A stretch of DNA of 32,189 nt from a virus, in IMG/VR virus record IMGVR_UViG_3300030329_005675, positions 1 to 32,189 of that record; one strand, 5' to 3'. Shown in pieces: positions 31,791 through 32,189 of the stretch (position 1 is the stretch's first letter; each line of letters opens with the position of its first letter). The notes beneath the pieces were generated by a model. The model was not told where the DNA came from. It saw nothing but the letters and a program-made list of their open reading frames with translations, and did not search any database. The position numbers and the translations under genes were made by a program.

Positions 31791-31810
31791 GTCAAGAGTG
31801 GTCAAGTATA
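31791..31810. promoter_or_regulatory. 10-bp phased repeat, site C
   Basis: GTCAAGAGTG (31791-31800) and GTCAAGTATA (31801-31810), GTCAAG repeated at exactly 10 bp. It sits about 85 bases upstream of the first leftward gene and overlaps a possible -35 (TTGACC on the minus strand, with a weak CAATAC 17 bases on). Probably an early-promoter regulatory site. Confidence 0.65.
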
Positions 31811-31833
31811 AAAAGGATTGGGAGTAAAAACCC

Positions 31834-31856
31834 TGCATCCCTACATGTATGATGCA
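31834..31856. promoter_or_regulatory. Nested palindrome, operator candidate
   Basis: TGCATC (31834-31839) and GATGCA (31851-31856) flank TACATGTA (31842-31849), two palindromes with almost the same centre. The 23-bp span is a size typical for a dimeric repressor; the Cro/YdaS-like protein is a candidate binder. Confidence 0.5.
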
Positions 31857-31898
31857 CTGGGTCAAAGCTATGGATTGTATTAGGGATTTCTTTCTTAG

Positions 31899-31914
31899 TG
31901 TAGGATTGTAGGAT
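31899..31914. repeat. Tandem TGTAGGAT repeat
   Basis: TGTAGGAT occurs twice in direct contact (31899-31906 and 31907-31914), beside an AT-rich stretch (about 31915-31960). A related GGATTGTA is at 31872-31879. Short iteron-like repeats next to an AT-rich block suggest origin or regulator binding. Confidence 0.6.
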
Positions 31915-31994
31915 AGAAATACTAAAAATAATATATTAGTATAGTGTATATTTAAACTTTGGGAAATTACCCGACATCCCGTCATACCCGTCAT
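31915..31994. other. Candidate replication origin: AT-rich block plus CCCGTCAT iterons
   Basis: A stretch of strongly AT-rich sequence (about 31915-31960) is followed by three direct copies of an 8-base unit: CCCGACAT (31970-31977), CCCGTCAT (31978-31985) and CCCGTCAT (31987-31994), spaced 8-9 bases. AT-rich DNA next to iterons is the general look of a replication origin where a phage initiator (here the SF3 helicase or an unknown protein) would load. Not experimentally supported. Confidence 0.45.
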
Positions 31995-32065
31995 TGGCTC
32001 CTATAAGGGTTCTCGCTTATGCTTGACTTTGTGAGTTTCTCTAGGTCAAAATATCAAAGCGTGAC

Positions 32066-32160
32066 GACGCAAGCGCGCACTAGAGGCGGGTGATATTGAT
32101 CTACGATTTGTTGCACAGAAAGAGGCATAAATTGACTCGTTTCTAGTGCTTTTTTGCGTC
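32066..32160. repeat. Inverted pair of a bipartite 19-base motif
   Basis: GACGCAA-N4-GCACTAGA at 32066-32084 and its reverse complement TCTAGTGC-N4-TTGCGTC at 32142-32160. Fifteen of the fifteen non-spacer bases match exactly and only the 4-base spacer differs (GCGC / TTTT). The arms face each other across 57 bases. The fixed spacing and sequence point to a protein-binding site, such as an origin, replication terminus, packaging or recombination site. Confidence 0.75.
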
Positions 32161-32189
32161 ATTCGACCCAAAAACCGACGATTCCCGCT

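Larger units (their letters stand above)
31708..32189. other. Non-coding control region upstream of the leftward operon
   Basis: Nearly 480 bases without a convincing gene: leader, phased repeat, nested palindrome, tandem repeats, AT-rich block, iterons and the inverted bipartite motif, in that order. Its character continues through 1-337 if the ends join, giving a divergent intergenic region of about 0.8 kb (less the small ORF at 41-247). Confidence 0.7.

Noticed and set aside
31704-31994. Leftward ORF of 96 codons across the control region
   Set aside because: It covers the iterons, AT-rich block, palindrome and phased repeat, has no RBS, and its composition is that of non-coding AT-rich DNA.
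1-32189. Terminal direct repeats, integrase, CRISPR array or transposon
   Set aside because: Visual comparison of the first and last bases shows no shared end repeat. I saw no integrase motifs, no regularly spaced repeat array and no transposase.

Overview
The window reads as one small tailed-phage genome, or nearly all of one, with podovirus-type morphogenesis genes. Gene density is very high, with many 1-11 base overlaps and TAATG or ATGA junctions. I see no tRNA, rRNA, integrase, DNA polymerase or RNA polymerase gene. The host is probably a Gram-negative bacterium: there is an M15 peptidoglycan peptidase with small membrane lysis proteins and ordinary Shine-Dalgarno sites. The gene mix resembles uncultured marine podoviruses, but that is an impression from content, not a database match.

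Layout. A rightward structural operon (338-24886) runs: small terminase candidate, GNAT-like protein, a small ORF, large terminase, portal, scaffold, major capsid, decoration candidate, a small acidic protein and a terminator. It continues with the head-tail adaptor, a neck/tail protein, a very large tail nozzle candidate, four probable ejection/internal virion proteins (one ending in an S74-like chaperone domain), a small structural protein, the tail fibre and small accessory proteins. The end holds a lysis/accessory cassette: one-TM protein, two-TM holin-like protein with a candidate -1 frameshift extension, metallophosphoesterase, zincin-like protein, basic protein and M15 endolysin. A leftward operon (31707-24879) holds small early genes, a zinc-ribbon protein, SF3 helicase, SSB, YqaJ-type exonuclease, a single-strand annealing protein candidate, a PrimPol-like protein whose catalytic motifs look lost, a VRR-NUC nuclease, a Cro/YdaS-like regulator and small membrane or coiled-coil proteins. 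The two operons converge and overlap by 8 bases at 24879-24886.

The divergent side (about 31708-32189 plus 1-337) is the non-coding control region. It contains an AT-rich block, short direct repeats (CCCGTCAT x3, TGTAGGAT x2), a nested palindrome, and a bipartite 19-base motif present twice as an inverted pair. This is the best origin or master-regulatory candidate. A recurring leader (ACAACAAA-GG) lies before several leftward genes and also before a small leftward ORF at 41-247. That suggests the two ends of the window join and that this ORF belongs to the leftward operon.

Working together: the leftward genes would provide recombination-dependent or host-assisted replication (helicase, SSB, annealing protein, exonuclease) and regulation. 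The rightward genes build the head, neck and tail and lyse the cell. The least expected items are the A AAA AAG slippery site at the end of the holin-like gene, the degenerate PrimPol, the S74-like domain on an internal virion protein rather than on the fibre, and the 10-bp phased GTCAAG repeats at three control points.
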